This document shows positions 8,999 to 18,345 of a stretch of 64,000 nt of DNA, piece after piece. Source of the stretch: Phycisphaerales bacterium. Lineage in GTDB: Bacteria; Planctomycetota; Phycisphaerae; Phycisphaerales; UBA1924. The DNA is taken from NCBI GenBank assembly GCA_028289195.1, contig JANQQR010000005.1, positions 186,001 to 250,000 of the forward strand, read 5' to 3'. The number at the start of each line of letters is the position of its first letter. Position 1 is the stretch's first letter. A program made the position numbers and the translations under genes. The notes under the pieces are model-generated. The model saw nothing but the letters and a program-made list of their open reading frames with translations. It made no database searches and was not told where the DNA came from.

Positions 8999-11373
8999 AC
9001 GATCTGCTCCGCACACTGCTCGATCTGGATCGCCTCACGCTGGGCGCAGATGGCGTGCGTTTCGCCTTCGAGCGCCCGCTCCCTGCCTACGGCTGGGGCC
9101 TGATCGTGCTCGGCGCAGTGGCGCTGGCGCTGTGGAGCTATTCACGGATGATCGGCCCGGCGTGGGTGCGCTCGGGCCTCGGCCTGCTGCGCGCGTCGCT
9201 GCTCCTGCTGCTGGCGGTGCTGATCGCCGGCCCGCAACTGGTTGAACAGTCAGAGAGCGTCGAGGACGACTGGGTGCTGGTGCTGGTCGACCGGTCGGCT
9301 TCGATGGGCATCGCCGACGCCCCCCGCGAAACAGGCATGGAGTCGGGGGCCGATCGCGTGACCCGCCAGGAGCAACTCGAGTCGCTGCTCCAGGACAGCT
9401 GGCCGATGTGGCGCTCGCTCAGCGAAGACCGCGTGGTCGTGTGGCTCGGTTTCGATGCCGGTGCGTTCGATCTCGCGCCCGCGTCGGGCGGATCGGGAGC
9501 GATCAGTCTGGGCGAGGCGCAGGGCCAGCGCACGAGGCTCGGGCGAGCGCTCGATCAGGCGCTGGCCCGCACCGCGGCACGCCCGCTCTCGGCGATCGTC
9601 GTCCTGAGCGACGGACGATCGACCGACCAGCCGGCCCGCGCCGTCATGCGCCGCCTGCAGGCCGATCGCGTGCCGGTGTTCAGCGTCCCTCTCGGCAGCG
9701 AAGACCCCATCGGCGATATCGCGGTGCGCCGGGCCGAGGCGCCCGGCGTAGCGTTCGTCAAGGATCGCACGCCGGTGCGCGTGCAGCTCGAGCGGGTGGG
9801 CAGCGCCGAGACGCGGACGAGCGGCACGGTCCGCCTCGTCGATCGCGCCACGGGCATCGTGCTCGACGAGCAGCGCGTTGATTGGGCGCCGGGTGAGACC
9901 GAGCAGTCGGTCGCGCTCGTCACATCGGATCAGGAGCAGGGCCAGCGCACATGGATCGTCGAGGTGACGCCCGACGGCGCCGATCTCATCGACGGCAACA
10001 ACACCAGCGAGTTCACGATCGAACTCGTCGATCGCCCGCTGCGGGTGCTGTACATCGACGGATACCCGCGATGGGAGCAGCGCTACATCAAGAACCTGCT
10101 CGTGCGCGAGGAGTCGGTGTCCAGCGCCGCGCTCATCCTCGCGCCCGACCGGCGCTACCTGCAGGAAGGCGACATCATCCTCGATGCGCTCCCCGAATCG
10201 CCCGAGGAGTGGGCGCGATTCGACGCGGTGGTGCTCGGCGATGTCGACCCCGAGGTGTTCACGGTCGACCAACTCACGAACCTGCGCGAGCACGTCGCCA
10301 GGCGCGGCGGCGGCCTCGTGTGGGTCGGCGGCGAGGGGTCCACCCCGGGCGAGTGGTTCGACACGCCGCTGAGCGACCTGCTGCCGTTCCGGCGCGACGC
10401 GATCGACGGATCGGCGATCGGCGTCCCGGTCATGATGGCCCCCACACCCACGGCAGAGCGCCTGGGCGTGCTCCAACTCGCCGACACGCAGGGACAGTGG
10501 TGGCCCGCCGACCTCCTGGACCCGAGCAAGGGCTGGTCGCTCCTGCAGTGGGCCCAGCGCATCGAGCCGACGCGCATCAAAGCGGCGGTCGAGGTGCTCG
10601 CCCAAGCCGTGGGCAGCGGCGACATCTCCGCGGCACCGGGCATCGCGGACCGGTTCCCGCTCGTCCTGTCGATGCGCTACGGCGCGGGGCGCGTGATCTA
10701 CGTCGCGACCGACGAAACATGGCGCTGGCGCTACGCACGCGGCGAGAAGCTCCCCGAGCGCTTCTGGCTGCAGATGCTCCGCCTGCTCGGGCGCGAGAGC
10801 CTGGCGCGTGCGCAGCGCATGGCGACGATCGAGGTCAGCCCGAGGCGCGCCGATGTCGACCAACCGGTGCGCATCGCCGTGGAGCTACTCGATCAGTCGC
10901 TGATCGACGAGCAGCTGCCGTCGCTCTCTGTTGAGGTTGTCCGGAGGGGCGCAGAAGAGGGGGACTCGGTGTCGGGGCGTGTCGAGCTCGTGCTGAAACC
11001 GAGCGAAGGCGGGTTCGAGACCTACTCGGCGGTGTGGCTCCCGCCCGCGGCTGGGAATTGGGACGTCGTCTGCACGGATTCGGCGCTCGCCGGGATGAAC
11101 CTTTCGGGCGAGGTGGTGGTTTCACTTCCGGATGACGAACTCCGTCATCCGGAGACGAACCACGAACTGCTGGCCCGCCTGAGCGACGAGACCGGGGGCC
11201 AGGTGCTCCTGGCTTCGGAACTTGCTGATCTGCCCGACCGTATCCCGAATAGAAGAGTGCGTCTGTTGAACGAATCGACCGAATCACTCTGGGACACGCC
11301 GCTGGCGTTGATCCTGATAGTGGGCCTGCTGACATTCGAGTGGGTCGGGCGGCGTCTGATCCGGCTGCTCTAA
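8995..11373 (+). CDS. vWA domain / glutamine-amidotransferase-like membrane protein
   Basis: 792 residues, coupled to the preceding gene by ATGA. Two N-terminal membrane helices (about 28-48 and 58-80) precede a von Willebrand domain with an intact metal motif D99-R-S-A-S103. A beta-sandwich stretch comes next, then a class-I amidotransferase-like fold without a catalytic Cys that I can see (starts at L-R-V-L-Y-I-D-G-Y-P-R-W, with R-R-G-G-G-L-V-W-V-G-G later). The segment A-T-D-E-T-W-R-W-R is typical of planctomycete members. A C-terminal helix ends with basic residues. Together with the BatA-like protein it would form a membrane complex displaying vWA domains outside. No enzymatic activity is implied. 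Confidence 0.85.
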   Translation: MNDLLRTLLDLDRLTLGADGVRFAFERPLPAYGWGLIVLGAVALALWSYSRMIGPAWVRSGLGLLRASLLLLLAVLIAGPQLVEQSESVEDDWVLVLVDRSASMGIADAPRETGMESGADRVTRQEQLESLLQDSWPMWRSLSEDRVVVWLGFDAGAFDLAPASGGSGAISLGEAQGQRTRLGRALDQALARTAARPLSAIVVLSDGRSTDQPARAVMRRLQADRVPVFSVPLGSEDPIGDIAVRRAEAPGVAFVKDRTPVRVQLERVGSAETRTSGTVRLVDRATGIVLDEQRVDWAPGETEQSVALVTSDQEQGQRTWIVEVTPDGADLIDGNNTSEFTIELVDRPLRVLYIDGYPRWEQRYIKNLLVREESVSSAALILAPDRRYLQEGDIILDALPESPEEWARFDAVVLGDVDPEVFTVDQLTNLREHVARRGGGLVWVGGEGSTPGEWFDTPLSDLLPFRRDAIDGSAIGVPVMMAPTPTAERLGVLQLADTQGQWWPADLLDPSKGWSLLQWAQRIEPTRIKAAVEVLAQAVGSGDISAAPGIADRFPLVLSMRYGAGRVIYVATDETWRWRYARGEKLPERFWLQMLRLLGRESLARAQRMATIEVSPRRADVDQPVRIAVELLDQSLIDEQLPSLSVEVVRRGAEEGDSVSGRVELVLKPSEGGFETYSAVWLPPAAGNWDVVCTDSALAGMNLSGEVVVSLPDDELRHPETNHELLARLSDETGGQVLLASELADLPDRIPNRRVRLLNESTESLWDTPLALILIVGLLTFEWVGRRLIRLL

Positions 11374-11437
11374 AGTTCGGGGCGGGGTGCGTGAGGGGTC
11401 CGGCGGTGCGCCGGAGAAAGAAGGCGGAAGCGACGCG

Positions 11438-14400
11438 ATGGATTCTCAAGCGCCAGATAGCGGCAACGAGCAGCGCAACGTCGACGCGGTGCTCGCGTCT
11501 CTGCGCGCCGTCCGGCGCGAGGCGCGCGTGCTCCTGCTCGGTTCACGCCTGTTCGTGCTGCTGTCGTGGCTGGTCGGATCGGCGTTCCTCTTCGGGCTGA
11601 GCGATTTCTTCCTGCGTTTCCCGATGGAGCTGCGGATCGCTTCGTGGCTTGTGGTCGTGGTCACGGTGTCGCTGCTGGTGTGGCGCTACCTCGGCCCGGC
11701 GTGGCGGTTCTGCCCGTCGCTGACCGATGTCGCGCTGCGGGTCGAGGATCAGGACCCCGAGCTCAAGGGCGTGCTCGCCAGTGCAGTGGACTTCGCCAAG
11801 CGTGGCGACGCGTCGAGCGCGGGCTCGCCCGTGTCCAGCGCGCTGGCGGACCGGGTGATCCGGGACGCCGCCCAGCGATGGTCCGCGCGCGGGTCCGGCA
11901 GGAAACTCCTCCGGCGCGAGACGCCCGCCAAGCGGTTTGGTGTCTTCGGGATCGCGGGCGCCGCGTGCGTCGTGGTGCTGGTGCTGAGCCCGGCGATGTG
12001 GCTCATCGGCGCCGAGCGTGTGCTCCTGCCCTGGACCGACGCGAGCTGGCCCAAGCGCACCGGCATCGTCGATGCGACCGAGACCGATGTCCACGCGCTG
12101 GGAACGGCGCTCGCGCTCCGTGCCGCGGTGGTGAAGTCCAACAGAGAAATCGAGAGCACGAACGTCAGCGTGCGCTACCGCCTGATCGTCGATCGCCGGG
12201 AGACGCAGACGCGGCGCGAGCTGCTGACCTGGCAGGGTCGCGACATCGACGCGCCGGACGGCCAGAGCGGCGCGCTGTTCGAGCGCCTGATGGAGCCGAT
12301 GGCCGACGCCATCGAGTACCGGTTCGAGACCGAGGACGACCAGACCGAGTGGCGGCGCATCACGCTCGTCGAGCCCCCGGCGATCGAGTCCGCCGCGGCG
12401 TTGATCACGCCGCCCGACTACGCGCGGAGCGCCATCACCCTGGCGTCGGAGGACGCCGGCGCCGACCTGCAGGTCGATCTCGGGCCGGGCACCGACGAGC
12501 GAGCGATCGCGCCGCCGACGCTCGCCGGGTCGGTTGTCGAATTGACGCTCACGCTGAACCGCCCCCTGACGCTCCCCGCCGAGGTCGCGACAGCCGCGGA
12601 TTCGATGGAGGTGCTCCAGGCGGACGGCACGGAGTGGAAGGTGCGCTGGGTGCTGAACGAGACGATCCGGCTCGACATGCCGCTGGTCGACGAGTTCGGG
12701 ATCGAGAGCGCCGACGAGATCGTGTACCGCTTCGAAGCGCTGGCCGACCGCCCGAGCGCGGCGACGGTGACGCAGCCCCTGACCGACCGGACGGTGCTGC
12801 CGAGCGCCGTGCTCGATGTGGTCGGCGAGGGTCGAGACGACGTCGGCCTCGCGTGGGTCGGCCTCGAGCGCGAGGTGCTCGTGCCGGCGGGGGCGATGGA
12901 AGGCATGCCGAGCGGTCCCGGCGGTGCGCTGGAGCGCCGCGAGGATCCGGTGGAACTCGCGCGTGACGAGACCGGCGGCGAGGCCCTGGCGCGCGTGAGC
13001 ATCGAGCTTTCGCTCGCGGACCTCGACGTGCGTCCCGGCGACGAGGTGCACCTGACAGCGCTCGCGCAGGATCTGTTCAGCTACGAGATGCCCGGGGGCC
13101 AGGAGACGCGCTCGGCGGTGCGCACGCTGATGGTGATCAGCGAGAGCGAGTTCGTCTCGGAGATCCAGAGCCGCCTGAGCGAGATCCGTCAGTCTGCGAT
13201 CCGCATCGCCGAGCAGCAGACGCAGCTGCGCGAGCGTGTGCAGGCCGGCGAGAACAACGTCGAAACACGGCGCGGGCAGGGTCAGGTCTCCGAGCGGATC
13301 GGTCGCCAGGCGGAAGAACTCCAGGACGTCGTCGAGCGTGTGCGTGAGAACCAACTCGAGGACGAAGCGCTCGCGGGGCTCCTGCGCGACGCCGGCGAGC
13401 GCCTCGAGAACGCGGGCGGGTCATCGACGCAGGCGTCGCAGTCACTCGAACAGGCCGGCGAGCGCGCCGAAGAGCAGGCGGGCGAGGAGGACACCCCCGA
13501 AGAGCGGGCCCAGCGCAACGCGCGTGAGGCCCAGGAGGGCATCGAGCAGCAGCGCACCGTCGAGGACACGCTGCGCAACCTCATCGAGATGCTCGACCGG
13601 GGCGAGGACACATGGCTCGTGCGCAACAGCCTCGAGCGCCTGCTCCGGGAGCAGCAGGAACTCCGCGAGCAGACCGGCGAGGCGGGGCGCGAGACCCAGG
13701 GCCAGCAACTCGAGGGGCTGACCCCGCAGCAGCGGGGTGAGCTGGAGTCTCTCGCCCAGCGCCAGCGCGAGCTGGCCCAGGAGTTCGAGGAGACCGTCGA
13801 CGACATCGAGGAGCGTGAGGAAGAGCTCAGCGAGCAGGATCCCGCGGCAGCCGCGGGCCTGAGCGCCGCCGCCCAGCGCGCACAGCAGCAGAACGTCCAG
13901 CAGTCGATGGAGAACGCGGCGCAGCAGGCCCAGGAGAACCAGACGGCGCGGGCGCAGCAGGAGCAGCAGGAGGTCGAAGAAGCGCTCGAAGAGATGCTGG
14001 AGGATCTCGAGGAGGGCCAGCGCGCCCGCGACGAGGTGCTCCGGCGGGCGCTGGCGAGCATCATCGACTCGCTGCGTGGTCTGATCGATGCGCAGCAGGC
14101 TGAGATCGACCTGCTCGACGCGCGGGCCCTGCGCAAGGAAGGGCTCGCCGGTCTGGACGAGGGGATGATCCGGCTGAACACCAACACGCTCGGTGTGCAG
14201 GACCTGGCGCTCCGGGGCGGCGAAGAACTCGGCCCGGTCGCCAACCTCGTCGGGCGGGCCTCGGACGCGCAGATCGCGGCGATCAGTGAGCTGCGATTCC
14301 CGATGGCCACGGCCAAGAGCGTCCGCGCACACGAGGCGCGGAGCCTCGATTACCTCCGCCAGGCGCTCGAGCGCGCGGAAGAACTCGAGGAGCGCGTCGA

Positions 14401-15199
14401 GGATCGTCAACGCGAGCAGAAGCTTCAGGAACTGCGCAAGGCGTATCGCGAGATGCTCGAGCGCCAGGTCGAGATCCGGACCGAGACCGAGCCGCTGGCG
14501 AACGTCGAGCGCCTGACGAGGCGCGACGAGCGCACGTCTCGGCGCCTGGGCGAGGAAGAGGGGCTCGTGCGAGACGGGCTCGCGACCCTGCTGCTCGAAA
14601 CCGAAGATCTGCAGATGGCCGGCGTGTTCAAGTACGCCCACCAACGCCTCGATGCATCGGCCAGCCGCGCGATGACCAGGCTCTCGGATGGGGTGCCTGC
14701 CCGCGCGATCCCCGAGCAACTGGCGGTCGAGCGCGGCATCAGGGGAATCCTTGAGGCGCTCAGCGATCTCGAGCCGGATGATCGCCCCTTCGACGAGCCC
14801 GAGCAGGCCCAGGGCGGTGGGGGTGGAGGCGGCGGCGGCGGCCCTCCGGGCAACGAGCCGCTGATCGAGATCGAGAAGGAACTGATCCTCCTCCGCCAGA
14901 TCCAGATCGACCTCGCGGTGCGCACCGCAGAACTCAACGATGCCGCCGCGGCCGATGGCCTGAACGAAGACATCCTCCTGCTCGGTGAAGACCAGGCGGC
15001 GCTCATGGAAGTCGGGCGCGACCTGCTGGATCGCTTCGAGCAGGCAAACTCGCCGATGCCCGGCATGCAGGGCGCGCCGCGCCCCGAGGGTGGGGAAGAA
15101 GGCGGGGATCCCGAGGGTGAGGCGGAGCCCGATGATGGTGCACCGGGCGATGAAGATGCGCCCGAGTCTCTCCCCGAAGAGCAGGAGCCTCCCCGATGA
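11438..15199 (+). CDS. DUF4175-like membrane-anchored coiled-coil protein
   Basis: 1253 residues from the ATG at 11438, which has a purine-rich GGCGGAAG upstream; the in-frame GTG at 11387 is less likely. Two membrane helices lie near residues 40-60 and 65-85, and a third near 165-190. Residues 200-560 look like beta-rich extracytoplasmic domains. Residues 560-1000 are an extreme Glu/Gln/Arg-rich coiled coil (repeated Q-Q-E-L-R-E-Q patterns). A run of ten Gly near residue 1130 and an acidic Pro/Glu-rich tail end the protein. This architecture matches DUF4175/TIGR02302-type proteins found behind vWA genes. It is translationally coupled to the next gene (ATGA). Probable role: structural component of the vWA envelope complex (inferred). 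Confidence 0.75.
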   Translation: MDSQAPDSGNEQRNVDAVLASLRAVRREARVLLLGSRLFVLLSWLVGSAFLFGLSDFFLRFPMELRIASWLVVVVTVSLLVWRYLGPAWRFCPSLTDVALRVEDQDPELKGVLASAVDFAKRGDASSAGSPVSSALADRVIRDAAQRWSARGSGRKLLRRETPAKRFGVFGIAGAACVVVLVLSPAMWLIGAERVLLPWTDASWPKRTGIVDATETDVHALGTALALRAAVVKSNREIESTNVSVRYRLIVDRRETQTRRELLTWQGRDIDAPDGQSGALFERLMEPMADAIEYRFETEDDQTEWRRITLVEPPAIESAAALITPPDYARSAITLASEDAGADLQVDLGPGTDERAIAPPTLAGSVVELTLTLNRPLTLPAEVATAADSMEVLQADGTEWKVRWVLNETIRLDMPLVDEFGIESADEIVYRFEALADRPSAATVTQPLTDRTVLPSAVLDVVGEGRDDVGLAWVGLEREVLVPAGAMEGMPSGPGGALERREDPVELARDETGGEALARVSIELSLADLDVRPGDEVHLTALAQDLFSYEMPGGQETRSAVRTLMVISESEFVSEIQSRLSEIRQSAIRIAEQQTQLRERVQAGENNVETRRGQGQVSERIGRQAEELQDVVERVRENQLEDEALAGLLRDAGERLENAGGSSTQASQSLEQAGERAEEQAGEEDTPEERAQRNAREAQEGIEQQRTVEDTLRNLIEMLDRGEDTWLVRNSLERLLREQQELREQTGEAGRETQGQQLEGLTPQQRGELESLAQRQRELAQEFEETVDDIEEREEELSEQDPAAAAGLSAAAQRAQQQNVQQSMENAAQQAQENQTARAQQEQQEVEEALEEMLEDLEEGQRARDEVLRRALASIIDSLRGLIDAQQAEIDLLDARALRKEGLAGLDEGMIRLNTNTLGVQDLALRGGEELGPVANLVGRASDAQIAAISELRFPMATAKSVRAHEARSLDYLRQALERAEELEERVEDRQREQKLQELRKAYREMLERQVEIRTETEPLANVERLTRRDERTSRRLGEEEGLVRDGLATLLLETEDLQMAGVFKYAHQRLDASASRAMTRLSDGVPARAIPEQLAVERGIRGILEALSDLEPDDRPFDEPEQAQGGGGGGGGGGPPGNEPLIEIEKELILLRQIQIDLAVRTAELNDAAAADGLNEDILLLGEDQAALMEVGRDLLDRFEQANSPMPGMQGAPRPEGGEEGGDPEGEAEPDDGAPGDEDAPESLPEEQEPPR

Positions 15200-15945
15200 G
15201 CGCTTGGCTTCGGATGACAATCTCGGTGGCGCTCGCGGGCCTGCTGGCGATTCACGTCGAACCGGCACGGGCGCAGGAACAGGAACCAGCGCCTGCCGAA
15301 GACGCCCAGACCGACCCGGCGCCGCAGGATGAAGCGCCGGATGAGAGCGACCCGCTCGGCGATCTCGATGATCTGCTCGATATCCCCGAGGAAGATCGCG
15401 ACACGCCGCGCGGCGATGCCGGTGTTCTGGAAGAACTCGACACCGACCGCCTCGAACTCGAGCGCCGACTGTCGCAGGAAGAACTCAGCCAGCAGTTCCA
15501 GCAGGCCGTGGCGCAGATGGGCGAGACGGCGGATCGCATCGCCCGTGCCGGCGATCTCGGCGTGCGCACGCAGCGCATCCAGGACGAGATCATCCGCAAG
15601 CTCGACGTGCTGATCGAAGAAGCGCAGGACCAGCAGGGATCGAGCAGCAGCCAGTCGCAGCAGCAATCACAGCAGCAACAACAGCAGCAGGCGCCCTCGC
15701 AGCCGCAGCAGTCATCACCGTCTCCGGAGGGCGGCCAGGGCGAGAACCAGGGCGAGACCATGCCGCCCCCCGGCCAGCAGGCGCAGCTGCAGCGCCAACT
15801 CGACCTGGCGCTCGCGCGCTGGGGCGCGCTGCCGGAGCGCATCCGCGATGCGCTGATCCAGGGCATGCAGGAGCGCCCAAGCAGCCTGTATCGCGAGCTC
15901 ACCGAGGAGTACTACCGGCGGCTCGCCGAGGACGAGGACGAATAA
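15196..15945 (+). CDS. Secreted Gln-rich hypothetical protein of the vWA operon
   Basis: 249 residues with a signal peptide (cleavage after about A-R-A, residue 26). An acidic Asp/Glu/Pro stretch follows, then a helical segment (E-E-L-S-Q-Q-F-Q-Q-A-V) and a polyglutamine/serine tract around residues 150-175. The C-terminal helical domain (A-L-P-E-R-I-R-D-A-L-I-Q-G) ends in a Y-Y-R-R-L-A-E-D-E-D-E tail. I do not recognise a named family. The R-D-A-L-x-Q-x-x-x-E-x-x-x-x-x-Y-R-x-L-x-E-x-Y-Y pattern is common to proteins at this operon position in planctomycetes, as far as I recall. It is coupled to both neighbours and probably a periplasmic partner of the coiled-coil protein. Confidence 0.75.
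   Translation: MSAWLRMTISVALAGLLAIHVEPARAQEQEPAPAEDAQTDPAPQDEAPDESDPLGDLDDLLDIPEEDRDTPRGDAGVLEELDTDRLELERRLSQEELSQQFQQAVAQMGETADRIARAGDLGVRTQRIQDEIIRKLDVLIEEAQDQQGSSSSQSQQQSQQQQQQQAPSQPQQSSPSPEGGQGENQGETMPPPGQQAQLQRQLDLALARWGALPERIRDALIQGMQERPSSLYRELTEEYYRRLAEDEDE
15644..15716 (+). repeat. CAG/CAA-rich low-complexity tract encoding poly-Gln
   Basis: In-frame run of CAG and CAA codons interrupted by Ser and Pro codons, inside the Q-rich secreted protein. It is a slippage-prone trinucleotide tract, so length changes would stay in frame. Confidence 0.8.
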
Positions 15946-17027
15946 TGCGGATCGGTATGCAGAGGGCGATCTTGGCGGGCGTGGCTGTCGCGTGCGCGAC
16001 GATCGCGGGCGCACAGGACGCGCCGCCCGACGGCGCCGTCGTTGGTGGTGCGCAGAACAACGTGCTCGAAAACGAGATCACTCCCGCGCTCGACATCGCG
16101 GTGACCCGCGGGCTCGGCGCGCTCGTCGAGATGCAGAACAGCGACGGGTCGTGGGGCAGCCAGCGATTCGGGCGTCACGTGGGCATCAGCGCGCTGGCGT
16201 GCCTGGCGATCATGTCCGACGGCCACGTGCCGGGGCGCGGCGCATACGGCGAGTCGATCGAGCGGGGGCTCGAGTTCATCCTTGCCAACATCGCCGAGAC
16301 AGGCCTCATCGCCGCCGACACGAGCCACGGCCCGATGTACGGCCACGGGTTCGCGACGCTGTTCCTGGGTGAGGTGTACGGCATGACGGCCGGCGGCGCC
16401 GACACGGCCCTGGCGGCTCGTGTGCACGAGGCGCTGCTGAAGGCCTGCCGCCTGATCGTCGAGAGCCAGAACAGCGAGGGGGGCTGGCGCTACAACCCGG
16501 TCCCCAACGACGCCGACATCAGCGTGACCATCTGCCAGATCATGGCGCTCCGCAGCGCGCGCAACGCGGGGATCGAGATCGGCAAGACGACGATCGATCG
16601 CGCCGTCGAGTACGTGCGCATGTGCCAGAACGACGACGGCGGGTTCCGCTACCAGGCGCTGATGGGCGGGAGCGCCTGGCCGCGCACCGCGGCGGGCGTT
16701 TCGAGCCTCTACTACGCCGGCATCTACGAAGACGATGCGCTGGATCGCGGCCTGAACTACCTCTTCAATCGCGCGATGCCCGGGCGGGGGGCAGGGATGG
16801 GCAGCCACTACTTCTACGGGCACTACTACGCGGTGCAGGCGATGTACCTCGCCGGCGGCGATCAATGGGCGGCGTGGTGGCCGGCGATCCGAGACGAACT
16901 GATCCAGAGCCAGGTGGCCGATTCCGGTCGGTGGAACGATAACTACGCCGGGACGTCCTACGGAACCGCTATGGCCCTCATCATTCTGCAGATCCCCAAG
17001 CGATACCTGCCGATCTTCCAGAAGTAG
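15945..17027 (+). CDS. Secreted prenyltransferase/squalene-oxidase repeat protein
   Basis: 360 residues. The start overlaps the previous stop (TAATG). A signal peptide occupies about residues 1-23 (I-A-G-A-Q cleavage). The rest is an alpha/alpha toroid of terpene-cyclase/prenyltransferase type, with Q-N-S-D-G-S-W-G, Q-N-S-E-G-G-W-R-Y and Q-N-D-D-G-G-F-R-Y repeat signatures about 50-100 residues apart. The D-x-D-D acid motif of real squalene-hopene cyclases is not evident, and the protein is about half their length. A structural or binding role, as in complement-like thioester domains, is therefore more likely than catalysis. This family is regularly found with MoxR/vWA clusters in planctomycetes (recalled, not searched). 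Confidence 0.85.
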   Translation: MRIGMQRAILAGVAVACATIAGAQDAPPDGAVVGGAQNNVLENEITPALDIAVTRGLGALVEMQNSDGSWGSQRFGRHVGISALACLAIMSDGHVPGRGAYGESIERGLEFILANIAETGLIAADTSHGPMYGHGFATLFLGEVYGMTAGGADTALAARVHEALLKACRLIVESQNSEGGWRYNPVPNDADISVTICQIMALRSARNAGIEIGKTTIDRAVEYVRMCQNDDGGFRYQALMGGSAWPRTAAGVSSLYYAGIYEDDALDRGLNYLFNRAMPGRGAGMGSHYFYGHYYAVQAMYLAGGDQWAAWWPAIRDELIQSQVADSGRWNDNYAGTSYGTAMALIILQIPKRYLPIFQK

Positions 17028-17033
17028 CCGGCG

Positions 17034-17039
17034 TACTGT
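17034..17039 (+). promoter_or_regulatory. TACTGT box 8 bases before the next start codon
   Basis: The TAnnnT hexamer is followed by 8 bases and an ATG, with no Shine-Dalgarno. It fits the candidate leaderless-promoter pattern seen elsewhere in the window, and would give the last gene of the operon a promoter of its own. Confidence 0.3.
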
Positions 17040-17047
17040 TTCTATAT

Positions 17048-18268
17048 ATGAACATGGGACTTTCCAGGTCGGATCTCGTGCGGGGGGCTTGCGTTGCGCT
17101 CGCGACGCTGCTGACCCCGGGGGTCCCGGCGGCGCTCGCCCAGGAAGAGGGCCTGGATCTTGGTGTCCCCGCCAACACGCTACTCATCGACGATCGCCTG
17201 GACTGGCTGACCATCCGGATCGTGCGCCTCGACGAGGGCGAGCTGGTCTACGAGAACAAGTACGGACGCCAGCGCCGGATCGGTCGCGACGAGATCGCGG
17301 CGATCCTGCCCGGCAGGGCTCGGGGTCTGGTGCCGATCGACGACGCGATCAGTGCCGGCGGCGGCACGCTGGTGCTGACCGACGGCCAGCGCTTCCCCGG
17401 ATCGTTGGGCGAGGCGCCCGAGGGCAGCGAGGACATTGTCTGGGTCCACGAGACCTTCGGCGACCTGCGCTTCCCGCTCGAGCACGTGCGGTCGTTCGCG
17501 CGCGCGGGCGCACTGGTGCCCGAACCCGATCCCGAGAGCGTCGACGACATCCTCCTGCTGGTCAACGGCGACCTCTTGGAGGGATTCCTCGCCGAGGCCG
17601 GCGACCCTGCCGTCTTCGAGACATCGCAGGGCGACATCGAGATCGAGCAGGACCTCATCGCGGCCGCGGTGCTCGCCAGTCGCCAGCGCGACCCGCAGGG
17701 CATGCGGGTGTGGCTGAGCGACGGAACCGTCGCGCAGGCGACGCGCCTGCTGATGGAGGGCACGGACTCGGTCTCGCTCGAACTCGAGACGGGCGCATCG
17801 CCCGCGTACGAGTTCGGCGAACTCCGAGGGCTCGCGTTCGACGCGGCACGCCTGATGGCGCTCTCGGCCCTTGAACCCTTAACACAGCGGGCGATCGCCG
17901 AGCGCAGGTTCGCTCCGCCCATCGAACGCCTCGGGCCCGGTGATGACGCGGTGCTCCCGCTCGACGTGCGCAACGTGCTGCTGCCCGGCCCGATGGCTGT
18001 CGAGTACGCGCTGCCCGAGGGAACCACACGGTTCGCCGGTCGTCTGAGCCTGCAGGTTGGGTCGGCGCCGTGGGGCGACTGCAACGTGGTCATGCGCCTG
18101 GACGGCATCGAGGTGTTCCGCACACGCCTGGTCGCCGGGGGCGAGGGCGTGCAGTTCAACATCGAGACGCCGGGACGCCTGCTCGAGATCGAGGTCGAAG
18201 CAGGGCGGTTCGGGCCGATCAACGACCGCGTCGTGATCGAACTCGGTCTGCTGCTGATCGATCCCTGA
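17048..18268 (+). CDS. Secreted protein with C-terminal NPCBM/NEW2-like domain
   Basis: 406 residues. A signal peptide lies in residues 1-31 (A-A-L-A-Q cleavage). The middle (about 45-290) consists of beta-rich segments that look repeated: V-Y-E-N-K-Y-G-R-Q-R-R-I, then T-L-V-L-T-D-G-Q-R-F-P-G-S, then a third similar strand pair. The last 100 residues (F-A-G-R-L-S-L-Q-V-G through V-I-E-L-G-L-L-L) resemble an NPCBM/NEW2 carbohydrate-binding jelly roll, judged from the F-x-x-x-L-x-L-x-V and D-G-x-E-V-F-R-T pattern. That assignment is tentative. It ends the vWA operon 20 bases after the preceding gene, and may instead have its own start signal (TACTGT box). Confidence 0.65.
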   Translation: MNMGLSRSDLVRGACVALATLLTPGVPAALAQEEGLDLGVPANTLLIDDRLDWLTIRIVRLDEGELVYENKYGRQRRIGRDEIAAILPGRARGLVPIDDAISAGGGTLVLTDGQRFPGSLGEAPEGSEDIVWVHETFGDLRFPLEHVRSFARAGALVPEPDPESVDDILLLVNGDLLEGFLAEAGDPAVFETSQGDIEIEQDLIAAAVLASRQRDPQGMRVWLSDGTVAQATRLLMEGTDSVSLELETGASPAYEFGELRGLAFDAARLMALSALEPLTQRAIAERRFAPPIERLGPGDDAVLPLDVRNVLLPGPMAVEYALPEGTTRFAGRLSLQVGSAPWGDCNVVMRLDGIEVFRTRLVAGGEGVQFNIETPGRLLEIEVEAGRFGPINDRVVIELGLLLIDP

Positions 18269-18283
18269 TCGCACCGAGCGCAC

Positions 18284-18315
18284 AAAAAAAAGGACGCCCG
18301 CCGAAGCGGGCGCCC
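18284..18315 (-). terminator. Rho-independent terminator of the minus-strand lipoprotein gene
   Basis: Read on the minus strand, a 10-bp GC stem (one A-C mismatch) closes a C(TTCG)G tetraloop and is followed by eight T. The T-tract is on the minus-strand side only, so it serves the gene ending at 18346. The plus-strand operon ending at 18268 runs into it without its own T-tract. Confidence 0.88.
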
Positions 18316-18345
18316 CCACAAATAACTCATCAGTGGTTCGCGAGC

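Noticed and set aside
9250-15268. Several minus-strand frames of 500-610 codons opposite the vWA operon
   Set aside because: Shadows of the operon genes; Arg/His/Ala-rich without motifs, and they cross real gene boundaries.
15945-17027. Functional squalene-hopene cyclase
   Set aside because: Too short, has a secretion signal, and the Asp-rich catalytic motif was not found; it sits in a vWA operon rather than with hopanoid genes.
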